Shown piece after piece: positions 14,780 through 15,369 of a DNA stretch of 15,369 nt (the stretch's first letter is position 1; each line of letters opens with the position of its first letter). Under the pieces are notes generated by a model. It saw only the letters and a list, made by a program, of their open reading frames with translations, was not told where the DNA came from and ran no database searches. The stretch comes from Baffinella frigidus (Eukaryota > Cryptophyceae > Cryptomonadales > Baffinellaceae), in the NCBI GenBank assembly GCA_026770585.1, contig MU646409.1, positions 472,013-487,381 on the forward strand, read 5' to 3'. A program made the position numbers and the translations under genes.

Positions 14780-15369
14780 TAAACCCCAAACCCCAAACCC
14801 CAAACCTCAAACTCGATGCCTCAAACCCCAAACCCCAAACCCCAAAACCTAAACCCCAAAAACCTAAACCCTGAACCCAGAACCCTGAACCATAAACCCA
14901 AACCCTAAACTCTACATACCACACCCTGAACCTTAAACCCTAAACCCTAAACCCTAAACCCTAATCCCTAATCCCTAAACCCTGAACCACCAACCCTAAG
15001 CCCCAAACCCCCCTTAACCCTAAGCTCTTAACCCTGAACCCTAACCCCTAAACGCTAAACCCTAAAACCTGAACACCAAAAACCCCACCCCAAACTCCGA
15101 ACCTCAAACCCCAACCCCAAAATTCGAAACCCCGAACCCCGAACCCCAAACCCCAAATCCTAATCCCCAGACCCCAAACCCCAAACCCCAAACCCCAAAC
15201 CATAAACCATTCGCCCCACACCCTAAACCCTAAACCCCACACCCGAAGCCCTACGCCCTCAACTCTAAACCCTAAGCATTAGACCCCAAACCCCAAACAC
15301 CAAACACCACACCCTAAACCCTAACCCCTAACCCCTCAACCCTAAACCCTAAACCCTAAACCCTAAACC
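14780..15369. repeat. Degenerate telomere-like array, right edge
   Basis: About 590 bp of C-rich heptamers on the plus strand: blocks of CCCCAAA, CCCTAAA, CCCTGAA, CCCTAAT and CCCCACA. The most regular runs are about 14934-14965 and 15341-15369, the latter four CCCTAAA copies. A terminal array at a right-hand chromosome end would read TTTAGGG on this strand, so it is interstitial. It is downstream of exon 11 and may be intron or 3' flank. Translation gives only G-L-G-F-x-V-W type low-complexity frames, not genes. Confidence 0.92.

Noticed and set aside
14619-15242. Minus-strand frames reading as G-L-G-F-x-V-W repeats
   Set aside because: They are translations of the TTTAGGG-like array and have no other support.

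Overview
The window is nuclear DNA of an intron-rich eukaryote. Two genes are split into many short exons joined by GT-AG introns, most introns are 100-670 bp and full of simple repeats, and coding exons are GC-rich at third positions. Degenerate copies of the seven-base TTTAGGG (plant/alga-type) telomere motif flank the window. This fits a microbial alga or related protist; the lineage (cryptophyte, haptophyte, dinoflagellate, prasinophyte or other) cannot be decided from the sequence.

Left and centre (195-10768, minus strand): one very large gene, at least 28 exons and about 1,242 residues, 5' end complete and 3' end running off the left edge. The reading frame is continuous across every exon join I propose. 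Domain order is: short cytoplasmic tail or signal region, one hydrophobic segment, helical spacer, 26 unbroken Gly-X-Y collagen triplets, a scavenger-receptor cysteine-rich (SRCR) domain, a Cys-containing linker, a probable beta/gamma-crystallin-like motif, then a tandem array of at least five PA14-type units, the fifth cut off by the window. The first half has the layout of animal class A scavenger receptors (MARCO/SR-A type); the PA14 array is an addition not seen in those.

Centre (10769-10997): a 229-bp gap between divergently transcribed genes, presumably holding both promoters.

Right (10998-14719, plus strand): a severin/fragmin-type member of the gelsolin family. Eleven exons give 273 residues in one frame: full G1 and G2 domains and the first strand of G3. 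The rest of G3 is absent; the sequence passes into telomere-like repeats.

Edges: 1-194, parts of 315-640 and 1072-1155 on the left, and 14780-15369 on the right, are degenerate telomere-like heptamers. They lie in introns (or, at far right, directly after the last recognised exon), and their CCCTAAA-like strand is the sense strand in both genes. Their orientation is the reverse of a true chromosome end, so they are interstitial. Other introns hold CT/GA microsatellites and recent two-copy tandem duplications.

A cell-surface adhesive or recognition protein beside an actin-severing protein suggests, as inference only, coordinated surface binding and cytoskeletal remodelling. No RNA genes, transposase genes, CRISPR arrays or prokaryotic operon features were seen.
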